Assembly (NCBI RefSeq): GCF_022968135.1
Contig: NZ_JALJRA010000025.1
Span: 1 to 52,250 of the forward strand
Source of the DNA: Pseudorhizobium tarimense
Lineage (GTDB): Bacteria > Pseudomonadota > Alphaproteobacteria > Rhizobiales > Rhizobiaceae
Reading direction: 5' to 3'
DNA length: 52,250 nucleotides
The notes below the pieces were generated by a model. The model saw only the letters and a list, made by a program, of their open reading frames with translations, did no database searches and was not told the DNA's origin. How positions within the stretch are numbered: the stretch's first letter is position 1; every line of letters starts with the position of its first letter. Of the stretch, positions 8,885-18,380 are shown in pieces. The position numbers and the translations under genes were made by a program.

Positions 8885-10150
8885 ATGACGTGGAACGATG
8901 AAAGCGTCCGGCGCTTGTTGCGCCAAATGTTCCATACTGCGATCGAGAGCGCCGCTCCATCGGCGGCCGTGCTGCACAATCTGCCACCCAAGCCAACTGG
9001 CAGATGCGTCGTGGTGGGCGCCGGCAAGGCTTCTGCCGCCATGGCCGCGGCCCTGGACGCCGCCTGGCCCGATGTTGAGCTGTCCGGAGTGGTCGTTACC
9101 CGTTACGGCCACCATGTTCCGGCCGGCCGCATCCGGATCATCGAGGCATCCCACCCGGTGCCGGATGAGCAGAGCCTTGAAGCCGGTCGTGCGGTCCTGG
9201 AGGCAGTTCAGGGACTGAATGAGACGGATCTGGTTGTGGCGCTGATCTCGGGTGGCGGTTCGGCCCTCATGGTGGCTCCCGCAGGCGACATGACACTTGC
9301 CGACAAGCAGGAGGTCAACAGGCTGCTGCTTGAAAGCGGCGCGAACATCCGGGAAATGAACGCCATCCGCAAGCACCTGTCGCGGATCAAGGGTGGCCGG
9401 CTTGCACTGGCTGCACGCCCTGCCCGCGTTGTCTCCCTCGTGATCTCGGACGTCCCGGGCGACGATCCGTCCGACATCGCTTCGGGCCCCACAGTGCGCG
9501 ACGACACGACTGTCGAAACGGTCCAAGCCATCATCCGCCGGCGCGGGATCCGTCTGCCGGAGCGTGCCCACGCCGTGCTCGATAACGGCTGTTCGACACC
9601 GAGATGCGCGGACATCGTCAGCGATGTTCGGATCATCGCCGCCCCATCGTTGGCGCTTGCTGCGGCGGCCAAGGTGGCGGAATCGGCGGGCTTGCGCCCG
9701 TTGATCCTTGGTGACGCATTGGAAGGAGAAGCACGCGAGATGGGCGCCGTCATGAGCGGCATTGCCCGATCGGCCCGCATAAGAGGGGTACCGATTAGCG
9801 GTCCGGCAGTGATCCTATCGGGTGGGGAAACCACGGTCTCGATCAACGGACCCTATGGCCGTGGTGGTCGCAATACCGAATTTCTCCTCAGTCTCGCGGT
9901 TGGCCTGGATGGGCAGGACGGCATCTGGGCTTTGGCGGGCGACACGGACGGTATCGATGGCACCGAAGACGCCGCCGGCGCCATCATCGCCCCCGACACG
10001 CTAGCCCGATCACGAGAGGCCGGTCTCGACGCGAAAGGGCTACTTGGGGGACATGACAGCTACACCTTCTTCGAACACCTCGACGACCTGATCCGAACAG
10101 GTCCGACCCTGACGAATGTGAATGACTTGAGGGCAATTTTCATAAGATGA
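8885..10150 (+). CDS. Glycerate 2-kinase (MOFRL/DUF4147 family)
   Basis: A 421-residue enzyme converting D-glycerate and ATP to 2-phosphoglycerate, an entry to lower glycolysis. The N-terminal domain has VGAGKAS (44-50), the glycine-rich LISGGGSAL near 122-130 and NAIRKHLSRIKGGRLA near 160. The C-terminal MOFRL domain has LSGGETTV, GRGGRNTEF and GDTDGIDG. Older annotations call the same family hydroxypyruvate reductase (TtuD), but the motifs are those of the kinase. A strong GGAAGGAGG precedes the ATG. It is the last gene of the operon and would use the glycerate freed by the GH63 hydrolase. Confidence 0.88.
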   Translation: MTWNDESVRRLLRQMFHTAIESAAPSAAVLHNLPPKPTGRCVVVGAGKASAAMAAALDAAWPDVELSGVVVTRYGHHVPAGRIRIIEASHPVPDEQSLEAGRAVLEAVQGLNETDLVVALISGGGSALMVAPAGDMTLADKQEVNRLLLESGANIREMNAIRKHLSRIKGGRLALAARPARVVSLVISDVPGDDPSDIASGPTVRDDTTVETVQAIIRRRGIRLPERAHAVLDNGCSTPRCADIVSDVRIIAAPSLALAAAAKVAESAGLRPLILGDALEGEAREMGAVMSGIARSARIRGVPISGPAVILSGGETTVSINGPYGRGGRNTEFLLSLAVGLDGQDGIWALAGDTDGIDGTEDAAGAIIAPDTLARSREAGLDAKGLLGGHDSYTFFEHLDDLIRTGPTLTNVNDLRAIFIR

Positions 10151-10187
10151 CGATCAGTGGGACATGCACAACAGCGGTAGCAATCGC

Positions 10188-10205
10188 CTTGAAGCGATCT
10201 GAACC
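10188..10205 (+). repeat. Dispersed 18-bp motif, copy 1
   Basis: CTTGAAGCGATCTGAACC, followed by CGCGACCC, lies between the convergent glycerate kinase and GNAT genes. It matches the shared pattern CTTGA, three bases, GA, two bases, Y, GAACC seen at four other intergenic places. The right half resembles an antisense tRNA T-arm, but no tRNA can be folded here. Confidence 0.55.
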
Positions 10206-10240
10206 CGCGACCCGCAGTCCGAACATAGTAAGCGACTGAT

Positions 10241-10265
10241 CTTGTTGATGTCTGAGTTCAACAAG
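10241..10265. terminator. Hairpin between convergent genes
   Basis: CTTGTTGA (10241-10248) pairs with TCAACAAG (10258-10265), loop of 9 bases. It lies 36 bp after repeat copy 1 and 10 bp before the stop codon of the converging acetyltransferase gene. There is no T-run, so terminator function is uncertain. Confidence 0.4.
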
Positions 10266-10274
10266 CCTCACGGT

Positions 10275-10805
10275 TCAATTTGACTGCTGCGTCCAGTCTC
10301 TACGCAGCAACGACATCAAGACGAGATCGTGACGTCCTTCGCCAAGGCGCAGGGATTCGCGCATAACCCCCTCCTTTACGAACCCCAAGGCCGCATAAAG
10401 ACAGACTGCGCGTTGGTTGGACGCAAGCACGTCAAGCCATAGCCGATCGATGTCGTGCTCCTCGAAAACCCAGCGGCAGATTTCTTGCATGAACGCCAAT
10501 CCATAGCCGTTTCCTGGAGAAGACACCGCTATCCGGTGCAGCTGCGCCGTTCCCATGCCGTCATCGTCGCGGCGAACAACGGCAAACCCGACGACTTCGC
10601 CAGCGTCGCGACCAAGAAGATAGGTACAGGTCGGCGCCGCCATCCGCCGCAGATGCTCGCCGGCCTCGTAACAGCCGACCAACTCTGAATAACCCGGCAT
10701 CCGCTCGATCGCCATGATCGAAGGGATGTCGTCCACGCCCGCAGGCTCTACCATAAGCGAGTGTCGAATGGCACGCACGTGTCGCTCGTTCGCATTTATG
10801 ATCAT
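10275..10805 (-). CDS. GNAT-family N-acetyltransferase
   Basis: Acetyl-CoA-dependent acyltransferase of 176 residues. The central part has the GNAT core: the beta4 strand before LHRIAVSSPGNGYGLAFMQE (acetyl-CoA pyrophosphate loop in divergent form), WLDVLASNQRAVCLYAALGF (motif B, with the conserved A-LY-LGF), then the C-terminal strands. It is the last gene of the leftward ABC operon, and its ATG overlaps the stop of the PHP gene by four bases (ATGA at 10805-10802), so co-translation is likely; a longer start at 10847 would overlap more and is not preferred. Substrate unknown. Confidence 0.8.
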   Translation of the reverse strand: MIINANERHVRAIRHSLMVEPAGVDDIPSIMAIERMPGYSELVGCYEAGEHLRRMAAPTCTYLLGRDAGEVVGFAVVRRDDDGMGTAQLHRIAVSSPGNGYGLAFMQEICRWVFEEHDIDRLWLDVLASNQRAVCLYAALGFVKEGVMRESLRLGEGRHDLVLMSLLRRDWTQQSN

Positions 10806-11677
10806 GTTCGGCGTGGCACCAGCGTTTCGAGCGGCGCCTGACGCCATCCATCGGCACGGGTCAGATACGAAACGCTTTCATAACCGGCCGCTACAATGGC
10901 CGCCAGCGACTGGTCGAGGCCGACGCCCACTGTCTGCACGCCGTGACTGTCGTCGCCGAGCGTCACTCGGATGTCCATCGCGCGCGCCCGTTCCAGCACC
11001 TGCGGCAGTGGATAGACCGGACCGAAGCCGTTTCGGAATGGCGCGCAGTTGACATCGAGAATGCCACCGGAGGCGCGGATCGCCTCGAGCGTGTTGTCGA
11101 TCGTGCGCATCACCCGCGCAGAGAACCAGAAACCGGCCGGCTCGTATTTGCGCACCAAATCCAGATGCGCGACGATATCGGGCCGAAGTGTTTCGACCAT
11201 TGTGGTGACGGCATCGAAATAGGCGATCTGCAGCGCTTCAGGTCCGCCGAGATCGGCTGCAAGCGCATCCTTGTCTTCCGGCGAATAGTCCAACCAACGC
11301 CCACAGATGTCGTGCACGCTGCCGACGATGTAATCGAACGGATAGGCGTCACGCAGCCCGGTCATGGCTTCCAACCAACCTTGCGGCGGAAGCGTTTCCG
11401 TTTCAAAGCCGACGAGCAGCTCGATATCGCCGGTGCGAGCATCGCGCAGATCGAAGGCACGCTTCACATAGGCATCGAAGGCCGCCGCAAGACCATCGAT
11501 GCCAAGGTGTTCCTCGCCGGGGTAAAGGTCCTGCGGGCGGTAGCGCGGGCAATGTTCGCTGAGACCGTAATGTGTAAAACCTCTTGCGATGGCGGTGTCA
11601 ACGACCTCTTCGAGTGTCGACTTGGCATGCGCGCAGAACTCGCCGCTATGGCCGCCATGATAGCTGAACCAGACCAT
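10802..11677 (-). CDS. PHP-domain phosphoesterase, histidinol-phosphatase-like
   Basis: A 291-residue metal-dependent phosphoesterase of the PHP superfamily. The metal-binding signature starts at the N-terminus (WFSYHGGHSGEFC), with SEHCPR near 40, GFETET near 95, SVHD near 124, HLDLVRK near 175, and GDDSHG near the C-terminus, all usual ligand positions. Such proteins are often annotated as histidinol phosphatase (HisK type), but no histidine genes are nearby. Start at 11677 is chosen because the signature follows it directly, with AGAAAGAAG upstream; a start at 11728 is possible. It sits between a metallophosphoesterase and an acetyltransferase in an ABC operon, so a transported phosphorylated compound is a plausible substrate. 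Confidence 0.78.
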   Translation of the reverse strand: MVWFSYHGGHSGEFCAHAKSTLEEVVDTAIARGFTHYGLSEHCPRYRPQDLYPGEEHLGIDGLAAAFDAYVKRAFDLRDARTGDIELLVGFETETLPPQGWLEAMTGLRDAYPFDYIVGSVHDICGRWLDYSPEDKDALAADLGGPEALQIAYFDAVTTMVETLRPDIVAHLDLVRKYEPAGFWFSARVMRTIDNTLEAIRASGGILDVNCAPFRNGFGPVYPLPQVLERARAMDIRVTLGDDSHGVQTVGVGLDQSLAAIVAAGYESVSYLTRADGWRQAPLETLVPRRT

Positions 11678-11795
11678 GATCTTCTTTCTTGTATGCCGGA
11701 GGCGCTCAGCGGAGGTGATCGTCATCAACGACGACAGCCGGCGGGCCTGCGTTGATGTGTCCTCCTCGACGCGCTAACGGTCGGTGTTTTTCTGT

Positions 11796-12626
11796 TCAAT
11801 CCTTCGGCGGCGAACGGTAGATCGTGCCGTTATAATCCTCGATCCGGCTGACCATCAGATCGTCGATCTCAACAAATTCGGCATTGATGGCTCCATCTGC
11901 GATGGTCAGGATAGTCAGCCCCAGCATGGCTGCGCCCGGTTGTTCGGGCATGGATTGGTCATAGGTGAGGAAGCTCGAAGCCGCACACCAGATCATCCGA
12001 GTCTCAGGGATGTCGAACTGGATCGTTCGATGCATGTGCCCGGTGACGACGGCGCAAACATCGTGATCGTTGATCAATCGGCGCAGCCTGGTTCGGCCTT
12101 CGCTCATCAGCGCCCAGGCCGGGCGATCCGCTTCCTTCCAGTCATTCAGGAAAAGCGGCATATGTATAAAGATCACCGGCTCGCGTGAACCGCGTGTCGC
12201 GAGCGCATCTTCCAGCGCCTGCCACTGGGCTTCTTCCTCAGTCAGGCCCGTGCCGATGATCTGGCTGTTCAGCCCAATCAGGCGCCACCCGGGCAATAGA
12301 TCGGAGTACCAGTACGAAGGTCCGTAATGTTCTGCCCAGAGAGACAGCCGTTCGCCGTTGGCCGGTTGGTGGCTGAGGCGTGAAATATCGCCGACATCGT
12401 GATTGCCGGGTAGAACGAGCCAGGACGGGTTCAAGGCATCGAGCGCCGCCCGGCCGAACCGCAGATCTTCCGGCTGTTCCGAACCCAATAAAGTCAGATC
12501 GCCGAGAATGATGGCAAGATCGATATCGTTGCGGGCATTCACATGTGCAACGACTTTTTCCCAGTTGGGCACGAAAACGGGATTGCTCGATCCAATGTGA
12601 GGATCGGAGAGAACTGCGATTTTCAA
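11796..12626 (-). CDS. Calcineurin-like metallophosphoesterase
   Basis: A 276-residue two-metal phosphoesterase. All family motifs are visible in order: DPHIG (8-12), GDLT (about 42-45), GNHD (about 74-77), HMPL (about 155) and GHMH (about 197-200). The size and N-terminal position fit 3',5'-cAMP phosphodiesterase or glycerophosphodiesterase-like members (CpdA/GpdQ class). The start is TTG at 12626; the DPHIG motif follows so closely that no later start works, and the ribosome binding site is weak. It follows the binding-protein gene across a stem-loop. It probably dephosphorylates or splits an imported ester; the substrate is not shown by the sequence. Confidence 0.85.
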   Translation of the reverse strand: MKIAVLSDPHIGSSNPVFVPNWEKVVAHVNARNDIDLAIILGDLTLLGSEQPEDLRFGRAALDALNPSWLVLPGNHDVGDISRLSHQPANGERLSLWAEHYGPSYWYSDLLPGWRLIGLNSQIIGTGLTEEEAQWQALEDALATRGSREPVIFIHMPLFLNDWKEADRPAWALMSEGRTRLRRLINDHDVCAVVTGHMHRTIQFDIPETRMIWCAASSFLTYDQSMPEQPGAAMLGLTILTIADGAINAEFVEIDDLMVSRIEDYNGTIYRSPPKD

Positions 12627-12691
12627 GTGGACATCTTTCAGAAGCAGGGAGGCAACGGCCTGCGCTGGAACGCGGCATAGACAGTTTTATC

Positions 12692-12716
12692 GACCGGTGG
12701 GCATGGCCCACCGGTC
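12692..12716 (-). other. Perfect stem-loop after the second binding-protein gene
   Basis: GACCGGTGGGC (12692-12702) and GCCCACCGGTC (12706-12716) form a perfect 11-bp stem with a 3-base loop. It lies 31 bp after the binding-protein stop, read leftward. No T-run follows on either strand, so message stabilisation or partial termination is more likely than full termination. Confidence 0.65.
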
Positions 12717-12747
12717 TATTCAGAGGCGTTCAGACTTGAGAACGCTC

Positions 12748-14019
12748 CTACTGCGCAGCCATCACGCCGGCGACATGCTCACGGATCTTCGGTAGGGCAG
12801 CTTCCGGCGTTGTCTTGCCGCGCTGCAACTGGTCGAGAACTGGGGCCACACCCTTCCAGACGTCGTCTGCTGTGTTGTTCGGGTAGGCGAACCAGGGCAT
12901 GGCGGCATTCATCGACTTGAAGACCGTCTGAAAGTTCGGATGCGCGGCATAGAAACCTTCCAGCGCCTTGGCGCTCTGGACGTTGACCGGCATGTAGCCG
13001 CTCGCCTTGGAGATTTCAGCCTGAACTTCGGCGCTGGTCATGTACTTGATGAATTCCCACGCGGCAGCACGTTTGGCAGGATCCTTGGCCAGAACCATCA
13101 GCGCGTTGCCACCGGCCGGCAGGCCGCCCTTTTGCGCATCGATCAGCGGGAAGCGAACTGTGCGCATGGTGAAACGATCGCCGATCGCGGTCTCGTAAGC
13201 GACGAGATCGGAAGGCGATTCCACGACCATGCCGATCTTGCCGGCAAAAAACTGCTGCTGCGCCGGCTTCGGATCGGCATAGACGGACATGCCGGTCTTC
13301 AGCGCGAGATCCTGCGTGATACGAAGAGCCTCAAGTCCAGCCTTGTTGTCGTAGCCGATGCCGTCGTTCTTGGCGTTCAGCATTTGCTCGCCCGCCCCCA
13401 TGACCATCATCTGCCAGTACCAGTCATCACTTAAACCGCCGACGGAGAAACCGATGCCCTGAACGCCATCACCGAGCTTGTTGATCTTCGCTGCCAGTTC
13501 GATGACGCCATCCCAGGTGGTCGGGAACTGGTCGACATTGCCGCCGGCCTTCTCGACAAGTTCCTTGTTGACGTAGAGAAGCGGCAGCGAGGCGGTAAAC
13601 GGCATGGCATATTGCTCGCCTGCGACCTTGGCGAGATCGAGAATGGCCGGGGCATAGTTCGCCGACTGCCAATCCTTGCCTTCCTTGGCGATCATCGCGT
13701 CGAGCGACTGTGCTTCGCCGCGATCCTTCATCACCCTGGCAATTGTCGGCAGCGAGGAATAGGAAGCCAGATACACATCCGGGGCCGAACCGGTCATCAT
13801 GCCGCGAATGACGGTCTGGTCGCCGGCGCTGTAGTTTGCGGCCGGCGCCAGATCGTTGATGGTGATTTCCGAATGCGTCTTCTTGAAGCCGTCAAGAATG
13901 GACTGCATGAACGGCAACTGTCTGTGATAGAAGTCCAGCGCGACTGAATCGGCGGCAAAAACCGGTGCAGTACCGACCAATGTCAGGGCCGCTGCCGTGA
14001 GAATGGCTTTCATTTTCAT
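12748..14019 (-). CDS. ABC transporter substrate-binding protein (UgpB/MalE type)
   Basis: Periplasmic solute receptor of 423 residues with a signal peptide cleaved after about residue 22 (APVFA). The mature protein has the family 1 extracellular-binding pattern: an N-terminal VALDFYHRQLPFMQSILDGF strand and helix, a PDVYLASYSSLPTI segment near 90, LPLLYVNKELVEKAGG near 155, and a helical C-terminal lobe with WEFIKYMTS. AAGGAAA precedes the ATG. Stem-loops lie directly before and after it, suggesting raised expression relative to the permeases. Ligand unknown. Confidence 0.88.
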   Translation of the reverse strand: MKMKAILTAAALTLVGTAPVFAADSVALDFYHRQLPFMQSILDGFKKTHSEITINDLAPAANYSAGDQTVIRGMMTGSAPDVYLASYSSLPTIARVMKDRGEAQSLDAMIAKEGKDWQSANYAPAILDLAKVAGEQYAMPFTASLPLLYVNKELVEKAGGNVDQFPTTWDGVIELAAKINKLGDGVQGIGFSVGGLSDDWYWQMMVMGAGEQMLNAKNDGIGYDNKAGLEALRITQDLALKTGMSVYADPKPAQQQFFAGKIGMVVESPSDLVAYETAIGDRFTMRTVRFPLIDAQKGGLPAGGNALMVLAKDPAKRAAAWEFIKYMTSAEVQAEISKASGYMPVNVQSAKALEGFYAAHPNFQTVFKSMNAAMPWFAYPNNTADDVWKGVAPVLDQLQRGKTTPEAALPKIREHVAGVMAAQ

Positions 14020-14056
14020 GGTGTTTCCTTTGAGACGTGGAGTAGTTCTGACTGTC

Positions 14057-14084
14057 GTCTCTGCCGGTGGCCGCCGGCAGAGAC
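14057..14084 (-). other. Perfect stem-loop between permease and binding-protein genes
   Basis: GTCTCTGCCGG (14057-14067) and CCGGCAGAGAC (14074-14084) form a perfect 11-bp stem with a 6-base loop. It lies 3 bp after the permease stop, read leftward, and 37 bp before the binding-protein start. No T-run is present. Likely an RNA processing or stability element. Confidence 0.6.
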
Positions 14085-14087
14085 GGG

Positions 14088-14915
14088 TTACTTAACGCCG
14101 GTCATCGTCACGCCCTGCACGAACCTGCGTTGGGCAGCGAGGAAGAGCAGGATCAGTGGTGCGGTGACCAGGGTTGCGCAGGCCATCAAGGGCCCGAAAC
14201 TGTCGCCACCTTCCTGGCCCCGGAAAAACAGGAGACCAAGGGTCGGCGGCGCCAGATCGATGGATCTGATCACGATCATCGGCCAATAAAGATCGTTCCA
14301 ATGGAAGGTGATCGAGAAGATCGAGAAAGCGGCAATGGCAGGCATCATGGCCGGCAGGATGATCCGGATGACGATCTCGACTTCGCTCATGCCGTCCAGC
14401 CGCGCCGCCAACAGGATTTCGTCCGGGAAGGAGCGGATGAACTGGTGGAACAGGAAGATCGCAAAACCTGAAGTCAGGTAGGGCACCATCACCCCTGTAT
14501 AGGTGTCGAGCATGCCGAATTTGGCCAGCACGATAAAGATCGGCAGCGCGGTCGCCTGTGCCGGAACCGACAAGCTGACCAGCACGATCGCGAAAATCAG
14601 GCGACGTCCGCGAAAATCGAACTTGGCCAGCGCATAGGCGCAGGTCACCGTCGTCAGGATCTGGGACAGCAATATGCCGCCGGTCATGATCACGCCGTTC
14701 AGCATGAAGTTCGGCAGGGGGCTGTCGAACAGGGCGCGCGCATAGTTGTCGGCGATCGAGGCAAGCATCGGCGGCGCATCCTGCAGGGTGCCGAAAATCT
14801 CACCAGGGGCTTGGGTCGAGGCCCGCCACATCCAGAAGAATGGATAGATCATCAGGAAGGCGCCGCTCAACAGCACGGCATGCGCCACGATCGGACGAAG
14901 CGAGAAGCGGGCCAT
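14088..14915 (-). CDS. ABC transporter permease (MalG/UgpE type)
   Basis: Channel subunit of 275 residues with six predicted membrane segments. The EAA-type loop is the RLDGMSEVEIVIRIILPAMMPAI region near residues 185-210 (in divergent form, AARLDG rather than EAA). The ATG at 14915 overlaps the stop of the preceding permease by one base (TGATG), and the longer open frame upstream lies within that permease. C-terminus ends RRFVQGVTMTGVK, the common VQGLTAGAVK-type ending of this family. Confidence 0.92.
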   Translation of the reverse strand: MARFSLRPIVAHAVLLSGAFLMIYPFFWMWRASTQAPGEIFGTLQDAPPMLASIADNYARALFDSPLPNFMLNGVIMTGGILLSQILTTVTCAYALAKFDFRGRRLIFAIVLVSLSVPAQATALPIFIVLAKFGMLDTYTGVMVPYLTSGFAIFLFHQFIRSFPDEILLAARLDGMSEVEIVIRIILPAMMPAIAAFSIFSITFHWNDLYWPMIVIRSIDLAPPTLGLLFFRGQEGGDSFGPLMACATLVTAPLILLFLAAQRRFVQGVTMTGVK

Positions 14916-15818
14916 CAGAAATGCGCCTTTCGGTTGCCAACAGCCACCTGTACAAGGGAAAAAGCCCCGATCAGGATCAGGTAAACGACCGTAAGGGCGC
15001 TGCCGTAACCGGCCTTCAGCCCTGTAAACGTGTCCGTATTGATCTTGTGAAGCAGCATTTCGGTGGCGCCATAGGGGCCGCCATTGGTGAGCACGGCGAC
15101 TGTATCGAACACCTGGAAGGCCTGGATGCAGCTCAGGACGAAAACGACGATCGTGGTCGGTGCCAGTAGCGGCCAAGTGAGATAGCGCAGCCGATCCCAG
15201 AACCCGTCCATGCCGTCCAGAGCGGATGCCTCCTTCAACTCGCCGGAAATGACGGTGAGGCCGGCAAGGAAAAGGATCAGGTTGAAACCGATGAGATGCC
15301 AGATGCCGATGATCGCAAGTCCGATCAGGGCGAGCGTTCCGTCTGCGAAAAAATCGAGCGGCGGCAGGCCGAGTGTCGAAAACAGGCTCGCCAATGGCCC
15401 GATGTGACCGTTGAGCAGATAGCTCCAGACGATCGACATCGCCGTCAACGTCGAAGTGACTGGCAGGAAGTAGACGATCTCGTAGAAACGCCGCGACCGA
15501 CGCCGGCTGTCGAGCAGCACGGCAAGGCAGAGCGCACCGAAGACCGAGACCGGGACAACCACCGCCGTATAGATCGCGCTGTTTCGCAGGGCACCCCAGA
15601 AGAACGGATCGGCGAGCATGCGCGCATAATTGCCAAGCCCGATGAAGTTCAGCGTCAGACGTCCGAGACGGTAATCGGTCAGGCTGATCAAAAGCACGAC
15701 GAAAACAGGTGCAACCACGGTGGCGATTAGAAGAATGAAAGCCGGCGCCGAAAACGCCTGGGCGATCGCCGCATGGCTCAAGCCGCCCTTGGGGGTCACT
15801 TGGCCCGGAATCTCGAGA

Positions 15819-15835
<17 letters not shown>
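14915..15835 (-). CDS. ABC transporter permease (MalF/UgpA type)
   Basis: Channel subunit of 306 residues; first membrane segment at about 29-50, EAA loop near 215-235 (KEASALDGMDGFWDRLRYLTWP). The start is best placed at a TTG (15835) because an AGGAGG sits 6-7 bases upstream, inside the end of the ATPase gene, giving a 17-bp overlap with it. An ATG start at 15898 would overlap more and shows no such site. Pairs with the permease at 14088. Confidence 0.88.
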
Positions 15836-17012
<1,177 letters not shown>

Positions 17013-17358
17013 GTCCGCTTCTGCTTTGTTCGCCAGGACCGCGCTCCTGCGCTGCCGGCCTGTTCGGTCTGCACCGACGAATGTCCGGCGAGCCGCCGCG
17101 AGAGGCGCAACGCCATGACCGACACCCGCCGCCAACACGGCCTCCTCTAAGGCCCTTTCTTGACAGTCAGATGACAACTACAAGATGACCGTATGAATTT
17201 ATCGATATTTTTTAGTATGATAGTTGCTACAAATAACGTATTGGTTACTTATCCTAATCCTTAACCCATTGACGCTGGCCGGAAATACGCACTATTGGAT
17301 GCCGGCAGTGATGAACCCGGAATGAGGTGCGGCATGACCCCATTCTGACGCACGCGCA
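17013..17358. promoter_or_regulatory. Divergent promoter region between TetR and ABC operon
   Basis: This 346-bp gap has no convincing gene. It becomes markedly AT-rich at about 17190-17265, unlike the surrounding GC-rich sequence, as expected of a promoter pair. A TTGACA hexamer lies at 17160-17165 and TATGAT at 17216-17221, but their spacing does not fit one promoter. A weak dyad TAAC/GTTA (17234-17247) is the best operator candidate. No individual site can be assigned firmly. Confidence 0.4.
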
Positions 17359-18045
17359 GTGACCGAAGCGAGAAGCGCATTGACGCAAGAGAAGAGTGCG
17401 GAAGCACAAAAGCTGCCTCGCAGGCGGCATCCACGCCGGCCTGATCTTTCGCAAACTCGGATTCTCGAAGCGGCTGTCGTGGAATTCGCGGCAAATGGCC
17501 TTGCAGGGACGCGCGTCGAAGCCATCGCCGAGCGGGCCGAGATCAACAAGCGGATGATCTACCAGTATTTCGGCAGCAAGGAATTGCTGTATCAGGCCGT
17601 GCTGGAGAAGGTCTATCAAGATGTCTGGGATGCCGAAGCGAACCTCAACCTCGACCAGCTTCCTCCGCGTGAAGCGCTGGTCGCGCTGGTGACCTTCGTC
17701 TGGACCTATTATCTGCAGCACCCGGAATTCATCACGATCCTGAATTCAGAAAACCAGCTCAAGGCCGTCTATTTCCGCAAGTCCCGCCTGCTGCGGGAGG
17801 GCGCGGCCAATTCACGGCCACTCGTCGATGAAATCCTCCGGCGTGGAGAGGCCGAGGGCACGTTTCGCACCGGGATCGATCCGGTCCAACTAGGCCTGAC
17901 GATTACGTCCATCTGCTATTACTATTTTACCAACCAGGCGACAAGTTCCATCATCTATGGACAACGCATGACCACCCGGGCGGCGTTGGAGCAACGCTTG
18001 GCCTTCAATATCGAGACCGTACTGGCTATCGTGGCACCGCTTTAG
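17359..18045 (+). CDS. TetR-family transcriptional regulator
   Basis: A 228-residue regulator. The DNA-binding domain is at about 31-77 (ILEAAVVEFAANGLAGTRVEAIAERAEINKRMIYQYFGSKELLY), the classic TetR helix-turn-helix. The rest is a helical ligand and dimer domain of the RutR/CerR-like TetR_C type (LVTFVWTYYLQHPEF, then RPLVDEILRRGEAEGTFR). Start is GTG at 17359, with no clear ribosome binding site; TTG at 17380 is an alternative. It is divergent from the ABC and phosphoesterase operon and probably represses it. Confidence 0.88.
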   Translation: MTEARSALTQEKSAEAQKLPRRRHPRRPDLSQTRILEAAVVEFAANGLAGTRVEAIAERAEINKRMIYQYFGSKELLYQAVLEKVYQDVWDAEANLNLDQLPPREALVALVTFVWTYYLQHPEFITILNSENQLKAVYFRKSRLLREGAANSRPLVDEILRRGEAEGTFRTGIDPVQLGLTITSICYYYFTNQATSSIIYGQRMTTRAALEQRLAFNIETVLAIVAPL

Positions 18046-18102
18046 GTCCCGTGGCGCCATTTGTGGTGAGATGTGCTCCAAGAGTTCGGCTAGTAGTTTC
18101 AC

Positions 18103-18120
18103 CTTGATAGGATACGAACC
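18103..18120 (+). repeat. Dispersed 18-bp motif, copy 2
   Basis: CTTGATAGGATACGAACC, followed by GGCGACCCC, lies between the convergent TetR gene and the toxin remnant. With copy 1 it shares the extended right flank CGACCC. Confidence 0.55.
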
Positions 18121-18123
18121 GGC

Positions 18124-18144
18124 GACCCCGTCGCGAGCGGGGTC
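18124..18144. terminator. Hairpin between convergent genes
   Basis: GACCCCG (18124-18130) and CGGGGTC (18138-18144) pair with a 7-base loop, 3 bp after repeat copy 2. No T-run. Could terminate either the TetR gene or the toxin remnant. Confidence 0.4.
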
Positions 18145-18146
18145 CA

Positions 18147-18380
18147 TTAGCTTAGCGGCAGATATTCTGGCCATTCCTGCGCGCCATTCAGTACGCGAAG
18201 AATTCGAACTTTCGTCTCGGTAATGGCGTAAGCGGCGACGTAAGCCGTGCCATTGATGACGAGTTCGTGTGTCCCGGCAATCCTACCCACGCGCCCGCTG
18301 GCAGGAAAATCGAGCAAGCGACGGGCGGCGGCTACTATTGTTTGAACAAGTGCGTTTGCAGCCACGGCTATCTCCCACAT
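18147..18380 (-). pseudogene. Truncated ParE/RelE-type toxin
   Basis: The 77 residues contain the diagnostic C-terminal core of ParE-like toxins: LLDFPASGRVGRIAGTHELV, then AYVAAYAI and VRILRVLNGAQEWP. The usual first 20 or so residues (a strand and the start of the helical hairpin) are missing: upstream codons are open for only about 16 residues before a TAG, and contain no start. No antitoxin-like gene is visible on this strand upstream. Probably a decayed toxin gene, although the ATG at 18380 could give a short product. Confidence 0.65.

Noticed and set aside
18095..18145. Possible tRNA gene end on the minus strand (GGTTCGTATCC)
   Set aside because: T-stem does not pair, no acceptor or anticodon arm can be found; treated as a copy of the dispersed motif.
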